The position numbers and the translations under genes were made by a program. Positions 37,441-50,847 of a stretch of DNA of 64,000 nucleotides are shown in pieces. Source of the stretch: Umbelopsis ramanniana AG. Lineage: Eukaryota; Mucoromycota; Umbelopsidomycetes; Umbelopsidales; Umbelopsidaceae. The notes below the pieces were generated by a model. That model saw only the letters and a program-made list of their open reading frames with translations, did not search any database and had not been told where the DNA came from. How positions within the stretch are numbered: position 1 is the stretch's first letter; each line of letters opens with the position of its first letter. Location of the stretch: NCBI RefSeq assembly GCF_025399195.1, contig NW_026252131.1, forward strand, positions 124,001 to 188,000, given 5' to 3'.

Positions 37441-37885
37441 TAATGTTCAGTTGGCATTCACGATCGGATCTCGTTGCTGCCCTTTAGACTTTCTTTGGCT
37501 ACCAGCTTTGAGGGTCATCTGGGATTGAATTTTCATTTGAGCGAGAGATTGGCCTGTTCCCCGGTCTTTTTGTTCTAAATCATGACAAGAACAACTGATA
37601 TGAATCTGCAATCAATTGAATTATCATCTTTAATTTTTTGATCTTTATATTCTAGTAATATTAGTAGTCTTCTGTTACAAAGATATTCGACGTAGCCGTG
37701 CACTTACATTATTTTTCGATAGAGTTTCCGTGCGCAATCGCAACAAAATGACAGTCACACTCCCACTTACCATTTCAGTCTCTCACTGGTGGGCGAGCAT
37801 TCACACGTTGATTCGCTTTGCTCATTTCGCAGCGCTGTCCTATTTTTTATTGTATATTTAATCTCTTCGCAAAACTAAACGGTTT
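37441..37885. promoter_or_regulatory. Divergent promoter region SMG8 / UBP9
   Basis: There are 445 bases between divergent start codons. It is AT-rich with T-runs and no clear TATA box. No ORF of note and no RNA gene were seen. Confidence 0.4.
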
Positions 37886-40524
37886 ATGTCGAGCACATCG
37901 TTGTTCAAAATACTGGGCTTGGTATGTAAATCTCTACTGCCAGCATGATTGATTTGTCAACCCCGAAAACCCTCCACTAAACCTACCGCTACCTTACGCA
38001 TTGCGTACTATAGGGCCAATCTGGAAAGCCAGTTATAGAAAACTCATGGGCCGATGAAGGGGAGCGATTTTTTGGTCTCGAAAATGTAAGCATTTGTATT
38101 TCAACTCTAAGGGTCTTGGCATCGGCGGAATGGTTAGATGCACAGCCCATACGAAACGATATTCTACGTAGTCCGATATATATGGATATGACTTGTCCGT
38201 CATCTTAAAGACTTGTGCATACGCATGCCATGCTTTTCATATTCCCGGCTTTCATCATACATCATATAGTTCATATACATCCTATAGTGCATACAAGGAT
38301 ATATGGCAACATTTGATACTGACTTATATTTGCCCACTTTTTTTTCCTCCTCTCTTTGATGGACCCTGCCGAAATGTACCAGTTTGGAAATACTTGGTGA
38401 GCTTCGCTTTTATTTACATCTCTTTTGTCAATGATTGTTGCTGAGCAGCCATTAACTTTGCAAATCGGTCACATCTAGTTACTGTAACTCAGTTTTACAA
38501 GCATTGTACTACTGCAAACCATTTCGAGAATGCGTAAATAACTTCCCGCAGCAGCTTCCTCCACCTCCTCATACCCCCCTACCAACAGTTCCAGGTTCAC
38601 CATTGGCCGCTGGTTCGGCTGCATCCTACTTCCCTTCCACTCCAGCTTCTTCTACCGCATCTCCAGCTTTTGGTGGCTCCAAACAGAACAACACAAACGG
38701 CGCTCTGCCGAACAACAAAGATAGCAGCAGAAATGTACTCCCTTCAAGAGGTGGCCCACCTCCTGGCCATCAGAGTAATGCCAACGTTCTAAACAACGTT
38801 GATAAAGATAACGCTTCAATTATATCCGTCCCCGGCATGGAAGATACTCTTTTTGCCGCCTTAAAGGATCTTTTTTGGAAGATATCAACGCAAAAGAAAA
38901 AGACTGGTATTGTTGCACCTATACAATTCATCAACAAGGTCAAAAAAGAAAATGGTAAGCGCCAGAGGTCTAGGTGTACCACTCAGATACAATTGTAATA
39001 GCTCATTGAAACATCCGCTACCCCCTCCCCCTCTCTCAGAATTGTTTCGGTCTAGCATGCACCAAGATGCTCACGAATTCTTAAACTTTGTCCTTAACAC
39101 CATCGCGGAGAATGTGAACGACTACCAGAAGAAAAATGGTCATTCACAAAAGGATAGTGTTGGCAGTAGTAACGGCAGCGTTAATGATTCAGAATCTGAG
39201 GGACTTCGATTGAACGGCGATACTGGTTCTGAAAATGATTCCGTTCATACAAATGGTAGCCAGCCTGCCACTTGGGTACATCAACTGTTCGAAGGCGTAT
39301 TCTCCAATGAGACTCGGTGCTTAACTTGCGAAACGGTAAGATGGGTTATCATGTGCGCACGTTTGCTCTAAGGCGTTGTTTTTCTTATCATGCCTGATTA
39401 CGAAATAGGTAACTAGCCGAGACGAAGCATTTATGGACTTATCTATCGATGTTGAAATGAATTCGTCCATTACCTCTTGTCTCCGTCAATTCTCTGCAAG
39501 TGAAACGCTCTGCCATAAAAACAAGTACTTTTGCGACGTTTGCTCTGGCTTGCAAGAAGCAGAAAGAAGGTAATGGTTTAATTGTCTTGGGGAGATCGAT
39601 TGGAACAATTGACTGATCAACCCTTTTATCTTGGCCATATACAGAATGAAAATCAAAAAGCTTCCAAACATATTAGCGTTGCATCTCAAACGCTTTAAAT
39701 ACCAGGAACAACTCCAGAAGTACATAAAGTTGACATATCGTGTTATGTTCCCATTTGAGCTTCGGCTTTTTAATACCGTAAGTAAATTTTTTTACCCTGG
39801 TTGGTTGCACCAGTTCTACCTAGAATTCCCATCCTGACAAACGATACCAAACTCAATATGGTATTTTTAGTGCGATGATACCGAAGATCCCGATAGAATG
39901 TATGAGCTTTGGGCATGTGTCATTCATATTGGCAGGTAGGTTGACGGATTCTTTATCCATTTGCTAGCAAAGAGTACCGTCTCACACATTGAAACAGTGG
40001 ACCACACCATGGGCATTATGTCACAATTATCAAGAGCAATGGGAAATGGTTATTGTTTGATGATGACATCGTTACGGTATGTAACTTCTGAAGTTTCTGC
40101 GGGGAAATTGAAAATGACGAGAAACTCTAATCGAACCCAAATTGTTGGAAACCAGTCCATTAATGAAGAAGAAATACAACGCTACTTTGGAGATTTGCCG
40201 GGTACTGGTAGTGGATATGTTTTATTCTACCAAGCCGTTAATTTAAACATGGATCCCGTTGGCGTGCCAGCTGCGAACGGCCAGACTATGCCCCAGCAGC
40301 AAAACGGCGATGTTGACTTCAAATTATACAACGAAGACGTATTCAACCACTCAGATAGTAGAACCGATTCGCCGCGTGGTACAACGCCTACACCTGTATC
40401 CATTCGAGATGAACCTTCATCTAACGACTCATCCGTCAATGGCCTGCCTGTAGTGCCGGAAGAAAAGCGATCTAGATGGGGTCTCCGGAAAGGGCGTAAA
40501 GATTCCACTAAAGAAAAGCGATAA
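37886..40524 (+). CDS. Ubiquitin-specific protease of the Ubp9/Ubp13 - USP12/USP46 type
   Basis: This is a cysteine deubiquitinase, in fungi activated by WD-repeat partners. ATG 37886 gives [20 protein letters not shown]. The Cys box is built from three exons: FFGLEN (ending 38084), then a 14-base exon (38383-38396) encoding FGNTC, then [19 protein letters not shown]. The [14 protein letters not shown] box follows at 39060, zinc-finger cysteines CLTCE and CDVCSG at 39320-39545, and [15 protein letters not shown] at 39660. The His box [19 protein letters not shown] with LLFDDD sits at 39998-40070, and [10 protein letters not shown] closes the domain. Catalytic Cys, His and Asp are all present. 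A Pro/Ser-rich insert sits between the Cys and QDAHEF boxes (38530-38830), and the tail is Ser-rich and ends in a basic stretch. About 640 residues. The 298-base first long intron is unusual here. Confidence 0.93.
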
Positions 40525-41276
40525 ATGAAACAAGCTTAAAATTCAACCAACAACCCCCAAGAAAAAACAACAAACACACTGAAGGACATACTTTTCCTTT
40601 CCATTTCTATTTTTCATTTTAGAATAATCGCTTTCCCTCCAATTATATACATTTACTTACAGTATTCCCTACTGGTGTCTGCCTCTTTTGCAAATGATTA
40701 AAGCATAGTGTGAATGTTACATTTTACATTAATGCGCCGGATAATTTTTTTCATTTTAGTTGCCACGTCGTCATTCGAATGCCATCAGTCATCTTGACAC
40801 GCGAAAGCCTGCCGTAAGTGGGCACGATTAAATGTCCGTAATAGCCACCAGCCAGCGTTTCAACTCAACCATAGTGTCGCACACTGACTGCGGAAGTCGA
40901 ATGCGGCACTCGGCCTGGGGTGTTGAGAACCCCAATTAGGCATGAAAATTAATGCAGACTATGGAATGAATTAACGAATGTTTTGGGCTTTCAAACGGAA
41001 ACAATGGGGCCAGTTCGACAAGGATTTGAAGCAATTGTTGTTTACAATGATCAGCACCAAATATCTTCTGCGAACTCCACAAGGGGTGGGTATCTCCATG
41101 CGTCGTCATGCTTACGCTTGGCTCGGTGCCACTTACCCCTGGCAAGGCCGATGGTGCCGACAGACATCACCTCATTTATCAGCATCCATAAAAAAAATTT
41201 TCTTGGTATTTAAAGGCCCACACTGCCTTGTCATTTCATCCCTTTACTTTATCCTTTCCATTCACTTTTCTTTACC
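40525..41276. promoter_or_regulatory. Spacer with TATA-like promoter for the gene at 41277
   Basis: There are 752 bases. TATTTAAA at 41207-41214 lies 63 bases before the ATG at 41277 and is followed by a pyrimidine-rich leader (41222-41275), a typical layout of a strong fungal promoter. The left part holds the UBP9 3' end. Short open frames at 40978-41213 lack support. Confidence 0.5.
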
Positions 41277-41756
41277 ATGGTTGACCGCAAGAGACCTCTC
41301 AAGCTCAAGAACCTATTGCTTCATAAAGATCACCATCATGAACATGACTCATATTCTGACGACAAGTCAAAAATCAAAAATGTCAACAAACTTGTCATAT
41401 CACCACCTATTCTTTCACCTACTCGAACCAGCAGTCTTGAATACCTATTGTCTCCAACATTGTACCCTTCAAAATCCATGTCGACCCACATGAACTCGGT
41501 TTCACCTAGACCTCCTGTACGCGCACGAGAAGCTCAAAATGTCACAGCGGCTGTTGATGTCATGCCAGAACTGCGACCTCGTCGACGATATTCGTTTTCT
41601 GGAGGCAAAGTCAAGATGTATAATAGCCCACATGTTCCCACGCATCGTGATATGGACCGAGAAAGAGCGCGAAAGATGCGTGAACTTGAAGACCGCATCG
41701 TCGGCAGAAGACAAAGTACTGTCAAATTGACGCTCACGCCACGTACAGCGGTATAA
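41277..41756 (+). CDS. Small basic protein of unknown function, single exon
   Basis: I do not recognise this protein. It has 159 residues and no intron. MVDRKRPLKLKNLLLHKDHH starts it, followed by a His-rich HHHEHD run. A Pro/Ser-rich middle follows (ISPPILSPTRTSSLEYLLSP), then an Arg-rich part (LRPRRRYSFSGGKVKMYNSP). The C-terminal charged helix is DRERARKMRELEDRI, ending RRQSTVKLTLTPRTAV. RRYSF and RRQST look like basophilic kinase sites. A TATA-like box and a pyrimidine-rich leader directly upstream support real expression. It is predicted mostly disordered and has no signal peptide or membrane segment. Confidence 0.65.
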   Translation: MVDRKRPLKLKNLLLHKDHHHEHDSYSDDKSKIKNVNKLVISPPILSPTRTSSLEYLLSPTLYPSKSMSTHMNSVSPRPPVRAREAQNVTAAVDVMPELRPRRRYSFSGGKVKMYNSPHVPTHRDMDRERARKMRELEDRIVGRRQSTVKLTLTPRTAV

Positions 41757-43030
41757 GTTGCGCAACACAGCCCTGGGTCTCGTACGACTTGGTACTCCCA
41801 TATGGCCCAAGACAAAGATATTCATCATAATATCGTAATTACATGTTTAATAATCCGTTTTTATCTCTTCAATTTACCATAGACTCATTTCACATACTTA
41901 CTTAATATGCTCCAACTACCCTTTTTTTTCTTTGTTTTTCTCCTATGCAAATATTGCTTACTTCATTATGATTTGTAAAATAAACTCCCTCCTGGTCGGG
42001 GGGTCAGCATCATTACTCATTTACACTGCAGCGGTACCTGACTGAATGTGAATTGTACGCTGTGTGGAGAAAGTGGCATAACAAGTCCATATGAGCGTAC
42101 AAACGTTGAGACACGCTATTCTTTGTCAAACACTTTGTCTATCATGACTAAACACGGTACAAATGTGGTCTACCTTATCGGCACACATGCTTTTGGGGTT
42201 CATCATTCGGCTTACTGTAATCAACTCACCATTGAATTGACCGGAGTTGCATTACTTCACTCAGCTAATACAAATTTTTTAATGACTGAACATTAAATGC
42301 AAGCGCAGTCTACTCAACAGATAGTGACAGTAATTAAACCCGTGGTATTTGCTATCCTCATGATATCGCTATTGCTATGTTAAAGATAAGTCACAACAAG
42401 GCCCAGTCATCGACAGCTGATCTCTGTACTGATATGCGGTGGAACGTAAATATGGTCAAAAGAGAAGGAGTGAGGGTAACGGACAAGGAAAACCTAGGAC
42501 ACATCAGGCCTAGAACTACGTGCACGAAAGCATTAGTCAATTCGTTTCTGTACACAATGAAGGCCTTCGGTTGTAGTAGTAAAAGTAAACTGGATTCGAG
42601 TATCACTGCTAGAAAGTCCCGTCCCTACTGCTCCCCCTTGAAGCTTATATTCTTGAAATTAAAGTTCTGATCGTCACCAAACCTCAGCTGTGACCACATG
42701 CTTTGTATAGATCAATCATAGTATACAGTGTCATGCCAGATACATGCTAGCTGACTACTAACTCAATAACTTCCTCATTTTCGTAAAGATCATAGTATGA
42801 TATACAAATGGTTGGCCAAAGGGGTTGCTCTGATTGGCTAACGCGTTAGGGGTGGTCGTCTCGCAGTCAAAAAATTTCAATAGGTTCATGCCATGACTGA
42901 GATATTTGGTTCGTAATAGCTGTTGCATAACGGTATGTGCAGAAAAAAGGAGTATCCAACCACTTGCCAGCATTGTCATTCACACTTGGCCCATTAATCC
43001 TAACAGCGTGCAGTTACTTTCTCCTAATAC
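41757..43030. other. Long spacer without supported genes
   Basis: There are 1274 bases. Short open frames (42048-42296, 42377-42670) show no domain, splice context or biased composition. 41910-41945 is T-rich and looks like a 3' end of the upstream gene. The part next to 43030 must hold the helicase promoter. No tRNA, repeat or transposon was recognised. Confidence 0.5.
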
Positions 43031-45524
43031 ATGAATGCATTCATTGACAGCCAACTTGATCTCGTTGCCAATGAACGAAAATTAGAAGTTGAGGAAACAA
43101 CGCGACTGCTCTCAGCATGCTCACCTGCACAGCTGCAGAAACGAGGAGTCGCTTTAGTAGGTCTCAGGATCGCATCGATGAGAACTGGCTTAGGAGGAAA
43201 AAGGTAAGGCATTGTGAAAGGAGGCCCAGGGAGCCGCCGCCCTTCAAATTATGTATGCAATGCTGATAACGGCGCAAAATATGTTAGTTTACTGGATCTG
43301 GAGCTAGCGCAGCATTTGACCGACTCTCCTCGGTTACCATCCCATAAAATCAGAACGGGTGATATTGTGGGCCTACAGGAATACAAGAAGGACAAACCAA
43401 CATCGCAAACGCAATTGAGTGGTGTTGTATCCAAAGTCACTGATACAACTGTAACGGTAGCTTTACAGGGTCGGGACGATGATGAGTTACCGCAGGAATT
43501 GCAAGACAGGTGTCAGATGTACGTGACTTTTTATGGGTTTAAATGGAGTGACAACTGCGTTCCTAACATAATACAATAGAGTGAAATTAGCAAACAATAT
43601 AACATATGAGAGGTGAAGTTCAGCACAATTTACAAAGAATCAGGAACGGTATGAAGACAGTACCGTTAACCGGAAATTCATTCAGAATGACCCATGCGCT
43701 CAACGATCTTAAGAGAGACTCCTCGAATACGCCGTTACAGCGGGTCCTTTTTGGCTTACAACCGCCGGATGTGGAAGAGGTGAAAGAGGTCAAATTTTTT
43801 GATGATACCCTAAACGAGAGTCAGCGCGAGGCTGTTCGTTTTGCCTTAGCGTCGAAGGATATAGCACTTGTTCACGGCCCACCAGGTTTGTGATACTGAT
43901 GTAACATAGAAAGCAACTCGCGTCGACACACACGCTAACATACCGTATTTTTCCTTCTCAGGGGTAAGAAACGATCGATGGTGGTTGCACAACTGTATAC
44001 ATGTGCTCACCGCGCCATTTACTTATCCTTTATAGACAGGAAAAACATACACTTTGATTGAAATTATACGACAATTGGCTGTTGTTCAAGAGAAAAGAGT
44101 ACTAGTCTGTGGACCATCCAACATTTCCGTTGGTAAGGGAGCAATTCCCAGAAACTGACAATGCTGTCTCAATCAACTGATATCCTTATTTTAACAGACA
44201 ACTTGGTGGAACGTTTGTCCAAACACCGTGTCAAAATCGTACGTTTAGGACATCCAGCTCGGATTTTGCCTAACGTAATGGAACATTCGTTGGATATCAT
44301 AACTCGGACCTGCGATTCAGGACGAATAGTAGCTGATATCCGAAAAGAAATGGACGAAACACTTTCAGCCATTTCGAAATCAAAAAGTTGGTCAGAAAGA
44401 AGAGGGCTTTACGGAAACCTCAAGGATTTGCGAAAAGATTTCAGAGTAAGAGAGAGAAAAGTGGTTGGAGAAATTATTCAAGGGTCAGAAGTTGTTCTAT
44501 CCACCTTGAATGGCTGTGGAGCACGTAATATGATGAATCAGGAATTCGATGTTGTCATAATAGATGAAGCAACGCAAGCGTTAGAAGCGGAATGTTGGAT
44601 TGCATTGCGTAAAGGCAAAAAAGCTATCTTAGCTGGTGACCATTTACAGCTCCCACCTACCGTCAAATCGAAATCAGGCTCGTCTTCTATTCCTGTTATT
44701 CCCAAAACTCTTGAAAAAGCAACATCTTTATCCGTTACTTTATTCGATCGACTATTGGCCATGTACGGGAACAAGGTCAAACGTATGCTGAAAGTTCAAT
44801 ATCGCATGCACCACAAGATTATGGAATTCCCCTCTCGAGAACTGTACGATAAAGAACTAACAGCGGACCCTAGTGTGTCTGAGCGATTGTTAATGGATCT
44901 AGAGCCTGTTGAGGAAAATGATGATACCTGTTCACCGGTCGTATTCATCGACACAGCGGGAGCTGGCTTGATGGAAGCTCAGCTTGAGGATGAAGAAGAC
45001 AGCAAATTGAACGAAGGCGAAGTGGAGAAAGTCATAGAACATGTCGAAAATCTTCTCCAAGCCAATGTTTCTGAAGGCGATATTGGAGTTATAACGCCTT
45101 ATTCTGCTCAAGTTAGCAAGCTTAACCAAGCAATGAAGGATAAATGGCCTGGTATTGAAATTGGAACGGTGGACGGATTCCAGGGTAGAGAAAAAGAGGC
45201 CATTATCGTCTCATTGGTTCGCTCTAACGACAATCGCCAAGTTGGGTTCCTCGGAGAAAAGCGAAGACTGAATGGTATGCTGATGTTTCATCTGTAAACA
45301 ACCTTAAATTTACAACTGTTCTAAAAAAAATTTTATTCATAGTTGCTATGACACGAGCTAAGCGGCACCTATGTATCATAGGTGACTCCGATACCCTCTC
45401 AAGTTCAGATGGATCCAAGAAGGGTAAAAAGGATAAAAGCGCTATTTCAGATGGTGGGTTTTTGAAACGATGGATGGCATGGCTTTCTGAAGAAGCTGAT
45501 GTTCGATACTGCGAATATTCATGA
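43031..45524 (+). CDS. HCS1: DNA/RNA helicase Hcs1 / IGHMBP2 (SMUBP-2) family, SF1B
   Basis: This is an Upf1-like superfamily 1 helicase. ATG 43031 gives MNAFIDSQLDLVANERKLEV, then RRLLSACS-type helix and GVALVGLRIASM. The intron at 43206-43285 (branch CTGAT) joins GLGGK to SLLDLELAQHL. The 1B beta-barrel follows (RTGDIVGLQEYKKD; VSGVV-type strands; VKLANNITYER). Walker A GPPGTGKT is split by two introns around a 2-base exon (43962-43963). Later motifs are VVIIDEATQALEAECWI, LAGDHLQLPPTV, VQYRMHHKIMEFPS, VITPYSAQV, TVDGFQGREKEAIIVSLVRS and VAMTRAKRHL. All helicase motifs are intact. It ends DVRYCEYS without the R3H and AN1 domains of animal IGHMBP2, as in yeast Hcs1. About 670 residues. Confidence 0.94.
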
Positions 45525-46047
45525 ATGGAAGCGCCCTGTGGCTGAAAGCAGCAAGCCACGTATCACAAAGCCACTCTGGTTGGCGAGACGAACTGCGGAT
45601 CTTAACCCCATAGAAACAAAATAAAACATGAAGACGTTTTGTGACATTTCTAAAAGCAAATTCTTGGCATTTATCTTACCACTTGAGCTCAGGTGAAGCG
45701 AATATATACGTGTACATTCACCTAATGAATGACCAACTTTGGTTTCAAAATTAAATTGTGCATATCAGGAAGAGTCTGGGGCGTAGTTCACGTACGCCAT
45801 CTGATTCTTGAGCCGATATATTTCTTTTCTTTTCTACGAACAAAATCGAAAGTAACAAAGCACCTACGCTCACTCTCCTGCTTGTTTGCTTGTTCTGCAC
45901 TACCCTGCGTGAATAGCTTCTTCGCACACAGCCACTTTCTCTTTAAACTTTCAAACGGCGACATACTGCCAATTTTAGCCAACCCTTTAAAATCAGTGCG
46001 GCGTCCGGACTTTTCCTCGTCCTTTTGATCTGATCCGACTTTGCAAA
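45525..46047. other. Intergenic, HCS1 to CaMK-like kinase
   Basis: There are 523 bases between plus-strand genes. The right half (45830-46040) is CT-rich and probably the promoter and leader of the kinase gene. No other feature is visible. Confidence 0.45.
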
Positions 46048-47872
<1,825 letters not shown>

Positions 47873-48589
47873 TCGACTGTAGCAAACACCTCTCCTGGCT
47901 GGCTCTTTGAGGTTGTAGTAAACTATAGTTTTATTGTCGCCTTGCCTCTTCTTCCCTCATTTCTCTGATTTTATCTTTGTTATCGTAATCTTTTGCCTAT
48001 GTGTATTTCTTATTCATCCTATGGTGCATAGCGCTAACTTCTCTTAATCTTGTTGTACTTTTTGTTTTATTATTGCAAAGTTCGAATTGAAGATATTTTT
48101 TTTTCTACCGCGCCCTTTTGCTACTTATAAGCGCCTGTTGGTCAAGAAGTTGGCTAAGGGACGCAGCTGGTGATGTTAAAGCGATAGTGGATGGTGCGTA
48201 TGCTCAAAAAAAAAAAGGACATTCAGTGTTGCCCGTCCACCAAAATCAACTATTCAATGCAGACCTCCGTCAGAACATTTTATCACTGGGAAGTTGAAAT
48301 AATGTACTAGGCATATGAAATGGCACATCCATGCATATTTATTCGTCAACAGTTGAAGAAAAGCCAATAAATGTCACGAATGGAAGAAAACTGTCACTGA
48401 TGGTTCAAAATTTCGATGAGAAAGCGATGAAAATTAATCAAAGTTCTTTTTTGGTTGGTATGGAAGGACATAAAAAGGAAGCCCATAGATATGATGCTAC
48501 ATGAGCTATAGTCAGCGCAGGTTCATTCTAAATGATAGCGAAAGAAATGTAAGCAACCTGATCAATGTTATCAAAGAGGCAAAAGCTCC
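47873..48589. other. Intergenic, convergent 3' ends
   Basis: There are 717 bases between the kinase stop and the membrane-protein stop. Several T-runs and an A11 run near 48207 are visible. No ORF with support, no RNA gene. Confidence 0.5.
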
Positions 48590-49866
48590 CTACCTAGCGT
48601 GTTGAATGTTCTTTTCACACTGAGCACATAGTGGAGTCATGGTCATTTCACTGATATAAGGAACGACATGTCCACTTGTCATCGGCAAGTCCTCACTAGT
48701 TTGATAACTGAACTGCGGCACAGGGTAGGAGTTGGGTCTTGATTCAGGTCGTTTATGGTCGCGTCTAAATTGCTTGATCAAAAGGTATGAAGTAACAATC
48801 CCTATTAGGAGCAATTTAGTATGTACATCACAATTCTTTGAATTTCAAAGTTGATATCAGATTTCTCACAGTCAAAGGCATACAAGTCGGCAGAGAGACC
48901 TCCAGTTACTCGAGAGGCAATGAGAATCCCTACTATCAAGTTTGAGAGAATGACACCAATCCTATATAGAGATAGATAGTTAATAAAGTTATGGTGTACT
49001 CCTGGAGCCTATATACAAGGACATGATATTTACGAAAAGATGATGCCATTGGACAATAAGGATTTATATAAACTGTTTCCGAAAACTTTGTATTGTCGAA
49101 ATACCACTCGCAAGAAAGCAAATGAGAGAATAGCGTTGCTGAGAATGTCCACGCCGATTTTTGCAAGCGCAGGCCACCATTCTGTAAGGACATTGGTAAG
49201 AATTTTCAACACAGTCATAAGCAATTAGTAGGATTCATGAGAAACGTACTATTTTCCAGCTGGAGTTCAGATAATTTAAAGGCAACGTAAAAATAAGTTC
49301 AATAACCTGGCTTCATAACATGACTACATCCAAGGGTCACACTGTTACACTTACTGAGCACATTCCTGTAATGGGATCTTGAGTGCTTGTTACTCTTCCA
49401 CTTGTTGCATCTAATACCATGAGAACAATATATCCACATTGTGCTAGTGCACCAATGCCCAGAAGCCACCTAGCTCTTTCGTTACAGACATATGCCTTGT
49501 AAAGTAGGACTGATTGAATGCAGATGCCTCCAAGATTGACTGTAACGATGGAGACCCAGTAACGCTGAAGAAAAAAAGTTATTAGTGTCATGAAGATTGA
49601 TTTGACCTCCTAAATCTACTCACAGCATCACAGTTTAGCATTGTCAGAGGATTCAATAAGCTAAAAAGGATAGACAGAAAGGATATAGTTGACTGAAAGA
49701 GGACCACGGCATGGACAGGTTTGCGAGCGACCCAAGCAAGCTGAAGCGAGCTTAGAATCTGCCAGATGCTGCAAGAAAGGCATAGACTTAAGTAAGCTAT
49801 AGTCCAGTTGTTGGTGCGAATGCCTGATATGATGGAGGAATCAGCAAAGCAGTCTGTTGAATTCAT
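48590..49866 (-). CDS. Multi-pass membrane protein of unknown function (about 7 helices)
   Basis: I cannot name the family. ATG 49866 opens MNSTDCFADSSIISGIRTNN with a possible N-glycosylation site. Hydrophobic stretches follow in order: WTIAYLSLCLSCSIWQIL, AVVLFQSTISFLSILFSLL, IVTVNLGGICIQSVLLYKAY, WLLGIGALAQCGYIVLMVL, ILSNAILSFAFLRVVF, IGVILSNLIVGILIAS and IGIVTSYLLIKQF. A cytoplasmic-type tail (RRDHKRPESRPNSYPVP) ends with CAQCEKNIQHAR. Six or seven exons give about 340 residues. The layout (outside N-terminus, seven helices, charged tail) is receptor-like, but I see no known GPCR motif. It could also be a transport or scaffold protein. Confidence 0.72.
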
Positions 49867-50847
49867 GGATTAAGTAGATAAAGGATACAGAGAAAAAAAT
49901 ACAAAGACTTGTAGTTTATATACGATTGTTTTCCTATCCCAAAAAATAAATACTTGGCGCAATGCTGATATGGATATATTCTGCCAAAATGTGAATTCAA
50001 AGCAATCGCACTTCCATGTTTTTTTTAACATGTCATGTAGTACATTGATGACATAAATCGGCTGAAGTTATTAGACGCATCAGTCTTTCTTTCTATGCAA
50101 AATTGACGAATTTTATCAGACATCTCGAAGTTTCAACGATGGTACATGGGAAAACTTTGTTACAAAAAGAGTAACTTTTCTCTTTTGTAGCCCCAATATG
50201 GCAACTCTTATTTTTCAAAAGATATGTTGCGCTTTGGCAAACTAATCGAACCATGGATTAGCTTGTGCTTGGATACCAAATACAGGTACCATGCAGTCTC
50301 TGCATCAATCCAAAATGAATCGTGACTCTTTACCTCGCTCTTGCTTTATCTAGTCAAGGACTACAACCTTTCGGGTTCGAGCCTCTTGCTGTGAGAATTC
50401 AGAAATCCAAGAAGGGTATTGCCTTCACCATGTTCATTTATTTTAAGCTCAAAATGATCTTTTTGGCTCAATCGTGGGCTGTGGCGATCTTGTTCGGTAA
50501 TCAAATGTCTTGCTGATAAGCAGTTGTACGTAGTTCAAGATTAATTCATCGCCATTTCCCAGGCATACGTATAACAGGAAGTGAACTTGAGTAATTTGAA
50601 AACTATTGGCATAGAGTTTTGTATTTTTTATTTTTATTTAAGTCGTCTCTGATGACTGACTGTAATGATAGGGACGATATAGGTTACCCGGGTAGTCATT
50701 ATCGCGTGCCTGGTGGCTTATTTACCTCCCCCAACAAAGCCGGCAGGTAACGTTCAGCTGAATTCCAAATTTTGGGTGAGGTTCATTCACCGGGAGGTTG
50801 GGCAGAGTCGAAGAATCTGTCAACCACTTTTTTCTGTTCCATTAGAA
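49867..50847. other. Long spacer, divergent promoter of membrane protein and PHS1
   Basis: There are 981 bases. A frame at 50322-50516 and the frame running into the PHS1 start (50713) have no motif support. GGGTTCGAGCC at 50378-50388 resembles a tRNA B box, but no acceptor or D arm fits around it. The AT-rich stretch 50610-50645 may be promoter sequence. Confidence 0.45.

Noticed and set aside
38085-38382. Long UBP9 intron examined for a hidden gene or extra exon
   Set aside because: Contains only AT-rich direct-repeat-like words (CATATAGT type); no frame adds to the conserved Cys box.
42377-42670. 97-codon plus-strand frame in the 41.8-43.0 kb spacer
   Set aside because: No domain or promoter context; probably chance.
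50370-50395. B-box-like GGGTTCGAGCC
   Set aside because: T stem does not pair and there is no A box at the right distance.
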